A stretch of DNA of 64,000 nucleotides from Hymenobacter monticola. Its GTDB lineage: Bacteria > Bacteroidota > Bacteroidia > Cytophagales > Hymenobacteraceae. This document shows positions 33,237 through 41,453 of this stretch, piece by piece. The stretch covers positions 4,526,001 to 4,590,000 of the forward strand of contig NZ_CP094534.1 in NCBI RefSeq assembly GCF_022811645.1, read 5' to 3'. Both the position numbers and the translations under genes were made by a program. The notes under the pieces were generated by a model. The model was not told the DNA's origin, made no database searches, and saw only the letters and a list, made by a program, of their open reading frames with translations. Positions within the stretch are counted from its first letter, which is position 1. Each line of letters starts with the position of its first letter.

Positions 33237-33764
33237 ATGGAACCCAAACGCTACCCCAGGCAACTTTCGCGCGGTGCCAACAATGCGGCCATAGCCATTT
33301 CCGAAACCGAAGTCGGCAAATTATTCAACGACGATACCCGCTCCGATATCGGCTCAGAAGCCGAGAAAATGCGCTTCGCCAACGAAGTAAACGGGCTGGT
33401 AGTAAAATTCCTGCGCCTGGAAACCAACGAAGCCCTGGGCGCCGACATGCTGGTGATGGAGCGCATCTACCCCATCGATTTCCGGGCCTACGAAGTGGAA
33501 ATGCGCGAAATCTGGTTCGACGTTTTCGCCGATGAGCTACGGGCGCTGCATCAGGCCGGCTTCGTGCACCGCGACCTGCTGCGTCCCTCCAACCTACCCG
33601 GCGACCGGTACGACAACATCCTTCTCACCCAGCAAGGCCTTCGCCTGATTGACGTGGGCATTTCCGTCTTGCAGCGGCAGGTGGGCGAGTCGTTTTTCCG
33701 GGCCTACGTACAGCGGGAGTTGGAGGAGTTGGAGGTGTTTCGGACGTTTTTTTTGGAGCGGTAA
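33237..33764 (+). CDS. Minimal protein-kinase-like protein
   Basis: This encodes 175 residues. The second half has a kinase catalytic core: HRDLLRPSN (HRD at 111-113), NILLTQQGLRLIDVG with Asn127 and an Asp139-Val-Gly in place of DFG. MLVMERIYP at 71-79 looks like the hinge, and Lys28 in EVGKLF or a nearby Lys may be the ATP lysine. There is no clear Gly-rich loop, and after the DVG only ~35 residues remain, so most of the C-lobe (helices F-I) is missing. It could be a small kinase of the Kdo/RIO type or a pseudokinase. It is convergent with the next gene and 38 nt downstream of the NTF2-like gene. Confidence 0.6.
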   Translation: MEPKRYPRQLSRGANNAAIAISETEVGKLFNDDTRSDIGSEAEKMRFANEVNGLVVKFLRLETNEALGADMLVMERIYPIDFRAYEVEMREIWFDVFADELRALHQAGFVHRDLLRPSNLPGDRYDNILLTQQGLRLIDVGISVLQRQVGESFFRAYVQRELEELEVFRTFFLER

Positions 33765-33789
33765 AATAGTTGTTCAGTAACGGGAGAAA

Positions 33790-34074
33790 CTATTGTGCTG
33801 TTTTCACCAGATGCACAAAAATCTTCCGTCCACGAATCGAAAAAAATGTACCCCAGGTATTTATAGTACCTTCCAAAAGAACTGGCTTGGTTACTTCTGA
33901 ATCTGTTTCAATCTCGCTTATAATCTGGCTTTTCAGTTTCTCTCCTAAACCAGAAATTTCTTTGTGATTCAGATTTAAAGACCACGCCTGAAGGGCATCA
34001 ATTTCATCATCTGCCCTAACTTGGGAGACGTATGTTCCTCCATTGAAGTCCATCACAATGGTGAATAGGTCCAT
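33790..34074 (-). CDS. Small protein of unknown function downstream of ispG
   Basis: This encodes 94 residues from the ATG at 34074. It begins MDLFTIVMDFNGGTYVSQVR, a pair of beta strands, then a helix (DEIDALQAWSLNL) and further strands ending FSIRGRKIFVHLVK. This pattern (aromatic strand, GGTY, then an acidic helix ending in a Trp) occurs in small uncharacterised proteins of Bacteroidota. Its composition is more AT-rich than the flanking genes. It starts 13 nt after the ispG stop codon, so it is probably the second gene of an ispG transcript. Confidence 0.55.
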   Translation of the reverse strand: MDLFTIVMDFNGGTYVSQVRADDEIDALQAWSLNLNHKEISGLGEKLKSQIISEIETDSEVTKPVLLEGTINTWGTFFSIRGRKIFVHLVKTAQ

Positions 34075-34087
34075 GTTCGCTTGAATA

Positions 34088-36085
34088 TCACGCTCCCGCC
34101 GGCTCCCCCACCACTTCCTTCTCAATCCACTTGCCATCCTCGCGCATGAGCTCAATAAGCTCATCCACGGCGGCTTCCTCGGGCACGGCTTTCTTGATGA
34201 CTTCCTGGCCGCGGTAGAGGGAGATTTTGCCCTTGCCCACGCCCACGTACCCGTAGTCGGCGTCGGCCATTTCGCCAGGACCGTTCACGATGCAGCCCAT
34301 GATGCCGATTTTGATGCCCTTGAGGTGGTCGGTACGCTTGCGAATCATGGCTGTGGTTTCCTGCAGGTCGAACAGGGTGCGGCCGCAGCTGGGGCAGCTG
34401 ATGTATTCGGTTTTGCTCATGCGGGTGCGGGCTGCCTGTAGGATGCCGAACGAAAGCTGATTGAGCATGTCCATGTCGCGCAGCCAGTCTTCCTGGGGCC
34501 GGTCGACGGGCAGCATGCGGGCGCCCAGCACCACGCCATCGCCCAGGCCATCAATGAGCAGGCCGCCCACATCGGTGGCGGCGTCGAGCTGGGTTTTCTC
34601 CACCGACTCCGGCCCGTAGAACCGGGCAATGACGACCGGGCAGGTCACGCCATGATTAATCAGCTCGAAGAAGGCCCGACGCAGGTCGGGCATGGCGTGC
34701 GGGTTGGGCGTGTCGAGCACCAGCACCACGGTGCGGTCGGTGCGCAGGTAGTCGAGCAGGCGCTGGTCGAGGGCATTTGGCTCAAGTATCAGGAAGTTGA
34801 GTTGCGGGTGACGAGCGGCGGGCGTGTCTTCCAGGTAAGAGCCCGCCGTCATCAGCGGGAAGTGGTCGAGGCGGCGGCCGGCATCTTTCCAGGCCGTGTA
34901 GGTGACGACTTCCTTCAGGCCGTTGGGCAGCATGTATGGCACCGGCCGCTCGCCGGTGTAGATGTAGTCGGCCCCGAGGTCCGACATTTGAAATTTGTCC
35001 AGAAACGGCGAATACAGGTGCCCGGCGGCGCGCAGGTCGGCGTACTCGCGGCGCGGCAGGCGCGACAAATCCGATATCACGCGCGGCACGTTCAGCCCGC
35101 CGAAGTTGGCCACTTCGTGAGTGGTGCGGCGGTGGTACTGGAAGGGGTCGATGGGCTCCTCGCTCACCAGCGGCCGGATGGGCTGGGCCACCGCGGCCCG
35201 CCCGGTGTAGCGGTCAATGAGCAGGCGGGCCACGGGCGCCTCGGCTTCGGGGGCTTCGGTGAGGCTCACGCGCACGGTGTCGCCGAGGCCGTCTTCGAGC
35301 AGCGTGCCGATGCCCACGGCGCTCTTGATGCGGCCGTCTTCGGCCTCGCCGGCCTCCGTCACGCCCAGGTGCAGCGGGTAGGGCTGCAGGCCTTCGGCAT
35401 CGAGCTTTTGCACCAGCAGGCGGTAGGCCTGCACCATCACTTGTGTGTTGCTGGCCTTCATGCTCAGCACCACGTCGTAATAATTTTCTTCTTCGCAAAG
35501 GCGTAGAAACTCCAGCGCCGACTCCACCATGCCCAATGGAGTATCACCATACCGGCTCAGAATCCGGTCGCTCAGCGAGCCGTGGTTGGTGCCGATGCGC
35601 ATAGCAGTGCCGTACTGCTTGCAGATTTTCACCAGCGGCCGGAACCGCTCGCGGATGCGTTCCACCTCGGCTGCGTAGGTGGCGTCGGTGTATTCAATCT
35701 CCTCAAATTTCTTTTTGTCGGCGTAGTTGCCGGGGTTCACGCGCACTTTCTCCACGATGCGGGCGGCCAGCTCGGCGGCGTTGGGCGTGAAGTGAATGTC
35801 GGCCACCAGCGGCACGTTGCAGCCGCGGGCGCGCAGCTGCTTCTTGATTTCCAGCAGGTTCTGGGCCTCTTTCATGCTGGGCGCGGTGATGCGCACGTAT
35901 TCGCAGCCGGCCTCCACCATGCGTAGCGTCTGCTCCACCGAACCCAGCGTGTCCATCGTGTCCACGGTGGTCATGCTTTGCACGCGGATGGGAAAGTCGC
36001 CGCCCATGGGCACGCCGCCCACGTTCACTACGCGGGCTACGCGGCGCTTGTACTCGGTCAGGCTGGGGCAATACGTTTTGTTCAT
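34088..36085 (-). CDS. ispG: 4-hydroxy-3-methylbut-2-enyl diphosphate synthase (long form)
   Basis: This encodes 665 residues, the long form found in Bacteroidota, Chlamydiae and plants. It converts 2-C-methyl-D-erythritol cyclodiphosphate to HMBPP in the MEP isoprenoid pathway. The N-terminal TIM barrel shows RRVARVVNVGGVPMGG, IRVQSMTT and RIGTNHGSLSDRIL. A large middle insertion (about 280-545) separates it from the C-terminal [4Fe-4S] domain with SCPSCGRTLFDLQ near 560 and GCIVNGPGEMADADYGYVG near 600, giving the Cys ligands. A TACCTTTG box lies 43 nt upstream of the ATG. Confidence 0.95.
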   Translation of the reverse strand: MNKTYCPSLTEYKRRVARVVNVGGVPMGGDFPIRVQSMTTVDTMDTLGSVEQTLRMVEAGCEYVRITAPSMKEAQNLLEIKKQLRARGCNVPLVADIHFTPNAAELAARIVEKVRVNPGNYADKKKFEEIEYTDATYAAEVERIRERFRPLVKICKQYGTAMRIGTNHGSLSDRILSRYGDTPLGMVESALEFLRLCEEENYYDVVLSMKASNTQVMVQAYRLLVQKLDAEGLQPYPLHLGVTEAGEAEDGRIKSAVGIGTLLEDGLGDTVRVSLTEAPEAEAPVARLLIDRYTGRAAVAQPIRPLVSEEPIDPFQYHRRTTHEVANFGGLNVPRVISDLSRLPRREYADLRAAGHLYSPFLDKFQMSDLGADYIYTGERPVPYMLPNGLKEVVTYTAWKDAGRRLDHFPLMTAGSYLEDTPAARHPQLNFLILEPNALDQRLLDYLRTDRTVVLVLDTPNPHAMPDLRRAFFELINHGVTCPVVIARFYGPESVEKTQLDAATDVGGLLIDGLGDGVVLGARMLPVDRPQEDWLRDMDMLNQLSFGILQAARTRMSKTEYISCPSCGRTLFDLQETTAMIRKRTDHLKGIKIGIMGCIVNGPGEMADADYGYVGVGKGKISLYRGQEVIKKAVPEEAAVDELIELMREDGKWIEKEVVGEPAGA

Positions 36086-36128
36086 GAGCGAAAAACTACG
36101 GTCGGAAGGCGAAAGTTGCGCCGTAGCA

Positions 36129-36136
36129 CAAAGGTA
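36129..36136 (-). promoter_or_regulatory. -7 box (TACCTTTG) of ispG
   Basis: The minus strand reads TTTACCTTTGTG; TACCTTTG matches the TAnnTTTG box, 43 nt before the ATG at 36085. Confidence 0.5.
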
Positions 36137-36277
36137 AAGCGGCGGCAGGCGGCAGCACAGGCTGGCTACCTGTGGATGATTTGCGGTTTATAAAAACTCG
36201 TCACCAACCCCAAACGCCTAAAGCAGGTATATGATTTTGAAGCGCTTAACATTCCTAAAAAACTATATTCCAGCAAC

Positions 36278-37282
36278 ATGAACGAAGAAAACAAGCTCAG
36301 CCGCCGCGACCTCATCAGCGGATTGGGCGCCAGCTTGGCGGTGGCAGCCGTGGCCCCGGCGCTGTCGGCGCAAGGCGCAGAGGTGCCCGTTGCGGCACCC
36401 GACCCCATGGTCAATCCGATGAATAAGTACCCCAAGCCGCCGTTCAAAGGACAGTCGCAACCCTGGCCCGGCCTGGCCAGCCAAATGGACCCGCGCCCCG
36501 ACCACGGCGAAAAAAGCTACAAAGGCTCGGGCCGCCTGCAAGGCCGCAAGGCCCTGATAACCGGTGGCGACTCCGGCATGGGCCGCGCCGCCGCCATTGC
36601 CTACGCCCGCGAAGGCGCCGACGTGGCCATCAACTACCTGCCGGCCGAGGAGGCCGACGCCAAAGAAGTCATTGCCCTAATAAAAGCCGAAGGCCGCAAG
36701 GGCATCGCCATTCCCGGCGACCTGCGCGAGGAGGCCTTCTGCCAGCGGCTGGTGGCCGAGGCCGTGCGCCAGCTCGGCGGGCTCGACATCGTGGTGAACA
36801 ACGCCGCGCGGCAGCAGCAGCGCCAGTCCATTCTGGAGCTGACGAGTGCTGACTTTGATGCCACCATGAAAACCAACATCTACGCGCCGTTCTGGATTAT
36901 TAAAGCGGCCCTGCCTCACCTGCCAGCCGGCGCGTCCATCATCGGCACGGCTTCGGAGCAGGCATACGACCCCTCGCCCAACCTCTATGACTACGCCCAA
37001 ACCAAGGCCGCCACGATGAACTACGTGAAGTCATTGGCTAAACAGCTCGCGCCCAAAGGCATCCGGGTGAACGCTGTAGCGCCCGGCCCCATCTGGACGC
37101 CTTTGCAAGTAAGCGGCGGCTCGACGCAGGAAAACCTGAAAGAGTTTGGGGCCAAGTCGCCCATGGGCCGGCCCGGCCAGCCGGCCGAGCTGGCGTCCAT
37201 TTACGTGCAGCTGGCGGCTAATGACGCGAGCTATACCACGGGGCATGTCTACGGGGCTGCGGGCGGCGGCGGCCAGCCGTAA
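36278..37282 (+). CDS. SDR family oxidoreductase with a Tat-type signal
   Basis: This encodes 334 residues. The N-terminus contains SRRDLISGLGASLAVAAVAP (from residue 8), a twin-Arg motif and hydrophobic stretch, then an AQG cleavage-like site. A Pro-rich segment (KYPKPPFKGQSQPWPG) leads into a classical Rossmann fold: TGGDSGMG at 95-102, NNAA, a Ser in GTASE and the YxxxK pair Tyr239/Lys243. It is close to the YhdF/YdaD group of stress-related SDRs. These are usually cytoplasmic, so a Tat signal suggests that this one is exported folded with its NAD(P) cofactor. The substrate is unknown. A terminator follows. Confidence 0.85.
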   Translation: MNEENKLSRRDLISGLGASLAVAAVAPALSAQGAEVPVAAPDPMVNPMNKYPKPPFKGQSQPWPGLASQMDPRPDHGEKSYKGSGRLQGRKALITGGDSGMGRAAAIAYAREGADVAINYLPAEEADAKEVIALIKAEGRKGIAIPGDLREEAFCQRLVAEAVRQLGGLDIVVNNAARQQQRQSILELTSADFDATMKTNIYAPFWIIKAALPHLPAGASIIGTASEQAYDPSPNLYDYAQTKAATMNYVKSLAKQLAPKGIRVNAVAPGPIWTPLQVSGGSTQENLKEFGAKSPMGRPGQPAELASIYVQLAANDASYTTGHVYGAAGGGGQP

Positions 37283-37318
37283 GCAGCCATTTCACCGCCC
37301 TGCAATCAACACTATGCA

Positions 37319-37357
37319 ACCTCCCACAGACCCCGGCTGTTTGTGGGAGGTATCTTT
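37319..37357 (+). terminator. Terminator after the SDR gene
   Basis: A 10-bp stem (37319-37328 with 37342-37351) is followed by ATCTTTTT. The next gene starts only 16 nt further on. Confidence 0.75.
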
Positions 37358-37366
37358 TTATCAGGC

Positions 37367-37855
37367 ATGAGCATTCCAAAATCTATTGCATTGGCGGCGA
37401 GCATCCTCCTATCAGCGCCGACCTTCGCGCAAAACGTCGCCGTTGTCAAGTTTCCGGAGTTGCAAAAGCGGCTGGCGCGGCCCTCTGACACCACCTACGT
37501 GGTGAATTTCTGGGCTACCTGGTGCGCCCCCTGCGTTAAGGAGCTGCCAGGCTTCGAGCAGTTGCGGGCGGCCAACGCGGGCAAGAAGGTGAAGGTGTTG
37601 CTGATTAGCATGGATTATGCCTCGCAGCTTGATAAGAAAGTCAAGCCCTTCGTGAAGCAGCGCGGGCTAAAATCGGAAGTGCTGCTGCTGAATGAGTCTG
37701 ACCCGAATTCATGGATGGACAAGCTGGATGCGAAATGGTCGGGTGCGCTGCCGTTCACGCTCATTGTCAACAACAAAACCAAGCAGCGCGCTACATTTGA
37801 GCAGGAGCTTTCGCAGGCAGAGCTAACCGCCGCTTTGCAGAAATTTCCGAAATAG
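37367..37855 (+). CDS. TlpA-like periplasmic thioredoxin
   Basis: This encodes 162 residues from the ATG at 37367. A signal peptide (1-21, ending TFAQ) is followed by a thioredoxin fold with WCAPC (Cys53, Cys56) in FWATWCAPCVKEL and the cis-Pro in ALPFTLIV. It should reduce or exchange disulfides of exported proteins. The ATG at 37343 upstream lies within the SDR terminator and is unlikely. It is followed after 35 nt by a second redoxin gene, so the two probably work together in periplasmic thiol redox. Confidence 0.85.
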   Translation: MSIPKSIALAASILLSAPTFAQNVAVVKFPELQKRLARPSDTTYVVNFWATWCAPCVKELPGFEQLRAANAGKKVKVLLISMDYASQLDKKVKPFVKQRGLKSEVLLLNESDPNSWMDKLDAKWSGALPFTLIVNNKTKQRATFEQELSQAELTAALQKFPK

Positions 37856-37890
37856 GTATTTTTAATCATCACCTTTTACCGCCAAATCTC

Positions 37891-38499
37891 ATGAAAAAGC
37901 TCCTGCCCTACTTCACGCTCTGTTTTGCCCTGCTGCTGAGCAGCTTCATTGCCCGTCCCACCGCCGACGGCTACCAAGTGGGCGACAAAGCCACTGATTT
38001 CAAGCTGAAAAACATCGACGGCAAAATGGTGTCGCTGGCCGACGACAAGACCGCCAAGGGCTACATCGTGGTGTTCACCTGCAACACCTGCCCCTTCGCC
38101 AAAGCCTACGAAAGCCGCATCGTGGACCTGAACACTAAGTACTCGCCTAAAGGTTACCCCGTGGTAGCCATCAACCCCAACGACCCGGCCGTGGCCCCCG
38201 GCGACTCCTACGCCGACATGCAGAAAAAGAAGTACGCTTTCCCCTATCTGGTTGATGAATCGCAGCAGGTGGCCAGAACCTATGGCGCCACCCGTACGCC
38301 CCACCTTTACGTTCTCACCCGCCAGGGCAACGACTTCGTGGTGAGCTACATCGGCGCCATTGATGACAATTCGGAAGACGCTAAGCTGGTGAAAACGAAA
38401 TATGTCGAAAACGCCATGACCGAAATCCTGGCTGGCAAACCCGCCACCACCAATTCGACCAAGGCCATCGGCTGCACCATCAAGTGGAAGCGGGCGTAG
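37891..38499 (+). CDS. Secreted thioredoxin-family (AhpC/TSA-like) protein
   Basis: This encodes 202 residues. A signal peptide (1-26) is followed by a peroxiredoxin/ResA-like fold: VGDKATDFKLKNIDGK and then VFTCNTCPFAKAYE with a CxxC of Cys64 and Cys67, FPYLVDESQQVARTYGA and the cis-Pro region TRTPHLYVL. The CNTCPF motif is the hallmark of a family of small Bacteroidota redoxins. A C-terminal GCTIKWK contains another conserved Cys. It follows the TlpA-like gene on the same strand with 35 nt between them. Confidence 0.83.
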   Translation: MKKLLPYFTLCFALLLSSFIARPTADGYQVGDKATDFKLKNIDGKMVSLADDKTAKGYIVVFTCNTCPFAKAYESRIVDLNTKYSPKGYPVVAINPNDPAVAPGDSYADMQKKKYAFPYLVDESQQVARTYGATRTPHLYVLTRQGNDFVVSYIGAIDDNSEDAKLVKTKYVENAMTEILAGKPATTNSTKAIGCTIKWKRA

Positions 38500-38523
38500 G
38501 CTAACGTCAAGTCTGCCAAAAAC

Positions 38524-38613
38524 CGCCTGTCATCCTGAGCGCAGCGAAGGACCTTTTCACGTCAGAGAGCTCAAGCGTGAAAAGGTCCTTCGCTGCGCTC
38601 AGGATGACAGGCG
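38524..38613. repeat. Intergenic inverted doublet, family A (copy 2)
   Basis: Two perfect 38-nt arms (38524-38561 and 38576-38613) are separated by 14 nt. Each arm contains GTCATCCTGAGCGCAGCG followed by AAGGACCTTT. Compared with copy 1 at 6267-6358, TGC...GCA in the flanks of the core has become TCC...GGA, a compensated change. It lies between convergent genes and could end transcription of both. Confidence 0.88.
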
Positions 38614-38620
38614 TTTATTA

Positions 38621-39595
38621 TTATACTTTCACCTCCAGCACAATTTTCCCGATATGTGCGCTGCTCTCCATTAGCTTATGCGCCGCCGCTGCCTCAGCAA
38701 GCGGGAATGTTTGATGGATAACCGGCCGGAATTTGCCCACCGCAATCAGCGGCCAAACGCGCTTTTTTACTTCCGCTGCAAGCCCTGCTTTAAACTCAGC
38801 GGAGCGCGGACGCAGCGTGCTGCCCGTGATGCTCAGCCGCCGCCGCATCACTTCCAGCGCGTTGAATTCGCCATTGCCGCCTTGCATGGCATTTACGAAT
38901 ACCAGCCGGCCGTCGTCCTTGAGCAGGCGCAGGTTTTTGGCGGTGTAGTCGCCGCCAATCATGTCCAGGATGACGTCGGCGCCTTCTTCGTTGAGAACTT
39001 GCTCAAAGTCCTCGGCTTTGTAGTTGATGGCCCAGTCGGCGCCCAACTCGCGGCAGGCGCTGCACTTGGTCTCGTCGCCGGCGGTGGCGGCTACCCGGCT
39101 GCCCAGCGCCCGTGCCAGCTGAATGGCCGTGGTGCCAATGCCGCTGCTGCCGCCGTGCACCAGCAGCGTCTCGCCCGGCTGCAGGGCCCCGCGCTGAAAC
39201 ACATTGTGCCAGACCGTAAACACGGTTTCGGGCAACGCAGCCGCTTCCACCATGCTTAGTCCGGTCGGCACAGGCAGGCAATGACGAGCATCAACCACCG
39301 CATACTCGGCGTAGCCGCCGGCAGGCAGCAGGGCGCACACCGCATCGCCGGGTTGCCAACGCGTGGCATCGGCCCCGCAGGCCTCCACAGTGCCGGCTAT
39401 TTCCAGGCCGGGCACCATGCCGGCCACGTCGGTTACGCCACCGTATTTGCCCTGCCGCATCAGCACGTCGGGCCGGTTCACGCCCGCGGCCTGTATGCGG
39501 ACCAATACCTCATGCGCCGCTGGCTGGGGCAGCGGCTGCTCCTGTAGCTGCAGCACCTCCGGACCACCCGCCTGTTGAATAACAATTGCTTTCAT
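38621..39595 (-). CDS. NAD(P)H-quinone oxidoreductase (zinc-free MDR family)
   Basis: This encodes 324 residues from the ATG at 39595. It is a medium-chain reductase of the PIG3/quinone oxidoreductase type: the N-terminal GroES-like domain starts MKAIVIQQAGGPEVLQL and has VNRPDVLMRQGKY. LLVHGGSSGIGTTAIQLA is the NADP-binding motif, and VILDMIGGDYTAKNLRLL and GRLVFVNAMQGG follow. The Cys/His zinc ligands of alcohol dehydrogenases are absent. It reduces quinones or other electrophiles with NADPH. It has its own intergenic space and no clear partner. Its stop lies 8 nt from the family A doublet. Confidence 0.88.
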   Translation of the reverse strand: MKAIVIQQAGGPEVLQLQEQPLPQPAAHEVLVRIQAAGVNRPDVLMRQGKYGGVTDVAGMVPGLEIAGTVEACGADATRWQPGDAVCALLPAGGYAEYAVVDARHCLPVPTGLSMVEAAALPETVFTVWHNVFQRGALQPGETLLVHGGSSGIGTTAIQLARALGSRVAATAGDETKCSACRELGADWAINYKAEDFEQVLNEEGADVILDMIGGDYTAKNLRLLKDDGRLVFVNAMQGGNGEFNALEVMRRRLSITGSTLRPRSAEFKAGLAAEVKKRVWPLIAVGKFRPVIHQTFPLAEAAAAHKLMESSAHIGKIVLEVKV

Positions 39596-39648
39596 GGAGA
39601 AAGAATAGGTAAGCCGCGCCATCTGTTTGCGCGAATGCTTACTAACGA

Positions 39649-39672
39649 AAAACGGCTCCGAAGAGCCGTTTT
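39649..39672 (-). terminator. Terminator of the PAS gene unit
   Basis: A 10-bp perfect stem (39649-39658 with 39663-39672) and a 4-nt loop lie 30 nt after the PAS gene stop. On the minus strand it ends in TTTTT. Confidence 0.75.
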
Positions 39673-39702
39673 ATTGTCCGCGAACAGAAATTTTGTGCTG
39701 GC

Positions 39703-40251
39703 TTATTTATCAGCTTGCGCTTTCAACTCTTTTAGCTCACGTTCCAAATCCAGCGTGCGGAACATCACCTTGGCCTCCAAATCGGAATAAGCAGCTTCCA
39801 GCTGCTCGCGCATCTGGCGCTGTTCCTGGATGTCGGTGCAGGTACCGAACCACGCAATGATGCGCCCGTCTTCGCCGCGGCGCGGCAGCGCCTGACCCAA
39901 AAACCACCGATAAGCACCATCTCGCCCCTTAAAACGGTATTCGATGTTATAATCGTCGCCGGTGGCCAACGAGTGACCCCACACTTCGCGGGCCCGGGCG
40001 CGGTCGTCGGGGTGCAGGAGGTTGTTCCACATATCGGGCCCCACACTGCCAGCCAGGTCGTAGCCGGTGTAATTAATCCAGCGTTGATTGAAGTAAGTAT
40101 GGAAGCCCGTGGGGTCCGTTATCCATACCAATTGCGGAATCATGTCGGCCAGAAACGTAAACTGTTCAGGACCCACTTGGCCCTGCGAGGCACCGGTCGG
40201 CAGCGCTTCGGCGGGCAAAGGATTAGCGGAAGGCGAATTACTCACGAACAA
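39703..40251 (-). CDS. PAS domain protein
   Basis: This encodes 182 residues. The start codon is TTG at 40251, with a GTG at 40245 as an alternative; no ATG precedes the domain. A PAS fold of the PAS_3 type spans about 30-155: FTFLADMIPQLVWITDPTGF, then NQRWINYTGYD, NLLHPDDRARA and the PAC part EYRFKGRDGAYRWFLGQALP, ending GTCTDI. A C-terminal coiled coil (EQLEAAYSDLEAKVMFR) would normally lead to a kinase or output domain, but none follows. It is thus a stand-alone sensor module, probably acting through a partner. A gene for a 121-residue unknown protein lies 29 nt upstream. Confidence 0.82.
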   Translation of the reverse strand: MFVSNSPSANPLPAEALPTGASQGQVGPEQFTFLADMIPQLVWITDPTGFHTYFNQRWINYTGYDLAGSVGPDMWNNLLHPDDRARAREVWGHSLATGDDYNIEYRFKGRDGAYRWFLGQALPRRGEDGRIIAWFGTCTDIQEQRQMREQLEAAYSDLEAKVMFRTLDLERELKELKAQADK

Positions 40252-40280
40252 AGAGGAAATTGAGGTTCGGAAAGAATGGG

Positions 40281-40646
40281 TTAAGCGCGATTCAACTGCA
40301 TTTCCATGCCCGAGGCAAAATACAGGTTCAGTTGGCTGTGCAGGCCATCGGCCGAGCGGCGCAGGCGCGTCACCAGGGCTCGGGTGGCCTCGTTGGGCAG
40401 TTCAAAACTCAGGTACGGCCGGTTCAGAATCTCGTCGCGCATCACGGCCCATTGGCCGGTTTGGCTAGGGCCCGGCGGAATGGGCTTGGCCTCGAGCTGG
40501 CCGGGGGCCAGCACCAGCCGCGCGGCCCGCGCCAGCGGGCTGCCGGGGTCGTTGTGGTTCAGCACGCGGTTGGCCACCTGCCACTCGCCACCGAAGTACT
40601 CGTCGGGCGATTGTTGTAAATTTATATCCAGCAGCAAATCTGACAT
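40281..40646 (-). CDS. Protein of unknown function upstream of the PAS gene
   Basis: This encodes 121 residues beginning MSDLLLDINLQQSPDEYFGG. It has no signal peptide or membrane segment. Sequences such as EWQVANRVLN and WAVMRDEILNRPYLSFELP look like a compact mixed fold, and the end is LNLYFASGMEMQLNRA. No family is recognised. It is 29 nt ahead of the PAS gene on the same strand, so the two are probably an operon. The product could be an output or partner of the PAS protein, which is inference only. Confidence 0.5.
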   Translation of the reverse strand: MSDLLLDINLQQSPDEYFGGEWQVANRVLNHNDPGSPLARAARLVLAPGQLEAKPIPPGPSQTGQWAVMRDEILNRPYLSFELPNEATRALVTRLRRSADGLHSQLNLYFASGMEMQLNRA

Positions 40647-40672
40647 AGAAGGAAAAGATACCTAAAGGGCAA

Positions 40673-40751
40673 CAACTTAACAGGTAATACGGCTCCAGGT
40701 TATTAAGTTGGATGCTAAACGCGATTTTTAATTAACTTTTAATTAATCGCG
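40673..40751. repeat. Two inverted repeats in a divergent intergenic gap
   Basis: CAACTTAA (40673-40680) pairs with TTAAGTTG (40703-40710). Next to it CGCGATT (40720-40726) pairs with AATCGCG (40745-40751) around two TTAATTAA palindromes. The gap separates the gene starting at 40646 (minus) from the one at 40847 (plus), so these could be operators, or only stem-loops. Confidence 0.35.
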
Positions 40752-40846
40752 CCGCAGGGCTCACCGCCGGGCTTAACCCAAATTGCAGCCCCTGCGTTCC
40801 TATCCGGCCAGTAAAAATAGACAGGTGCTGCCAACTGCCGCGTTAC

Positions 40847-41383
40847 ATGAAAAAACCCCGCTTTCTTCCCACGCTCATGAGCGCGGCCCGTTTCACCGGT
40901 CTGGCCGCCTGGCAAACCGGCCGCCTGTTTCGCCAGTTGGCCGCCCGCGCCCTCGACAGCGTGCAGGACGTGCTGCGGGCCGAAGTGGAGAAAGGCAACC
41001 TGAAGCTGGTGGCCGACTTTCTGGCCGATAAAGCCCTGCCCGCCGCCCGCGTGCTGCTGCTGGAGCAAATGACCACGCGCCTGCTGCTGCGCCTGGGGTT
41101 GCGCGGCGCCCTGGCCTCCAATGTGGTGGGCTGGGTGCTGCCCTTCGTCATCGAAAAGCTGATTGTGGCCGGCCACAAAAGCGGCCTGTTCGACAAGCTC
41201 AAGGCCAATGCCACCGTCAGCGAAGCCCTCGACAAGCTCGACGAGCTGCGCAGCGCCACCTGGCGCTTGCTGGTGCCCGACCCCGGTAGCGGCGCCGAAG
41301 TGGTAGAAGACGAAGAGGACGCCCAAGCCCTGCGGATGCCATTGCTGCTCGGACCCTCCGACCCCGCCACAATAGCCAAGTAA
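40847..41383 (+). CDS. Protein of unknown function, helical
   Basis: This encodes 178 residues. The N-terminus is basic and amphipathic (MKKPRFLPTLMSAARFTGLA). The rest is rich in Ala and Leu with several helices (LAARALDSVQDVLRAEVEKG, then ALPAARVLLLEQMTTRLLLR and NVVGWVLPFVIEKLIVAGH), and the tail is acidic. One hydrophobic stretch at about 85-102 might sit in a membrane. I do not recognise a family. It stands alone, with repeats upstream and the glnN terminator downstream. Confidence 0.5.
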   Translation: MKKPRFLPTLMSAARFTGLAAWQTGRLFRQLAARALDSVQDVLRAEVEKGNLKLVADFLADKALPAARVLLLEQMTTRLLLRLGLRGALASNVVGWVLPFVIEKLIVAGHKSGLFDKLKANATVSEALDKLDELRSATWRLLVPDPGSGAEVVEDEEDAQALRMPLLLGPSDPATIAK

Positions 41384-41453
41384 CCTAACTCCCCGGTTCA
41401 CGTATCAGGACGTATTCCAACTACCCGCAATCGTTTGCGGCCGACGGCCAAAA

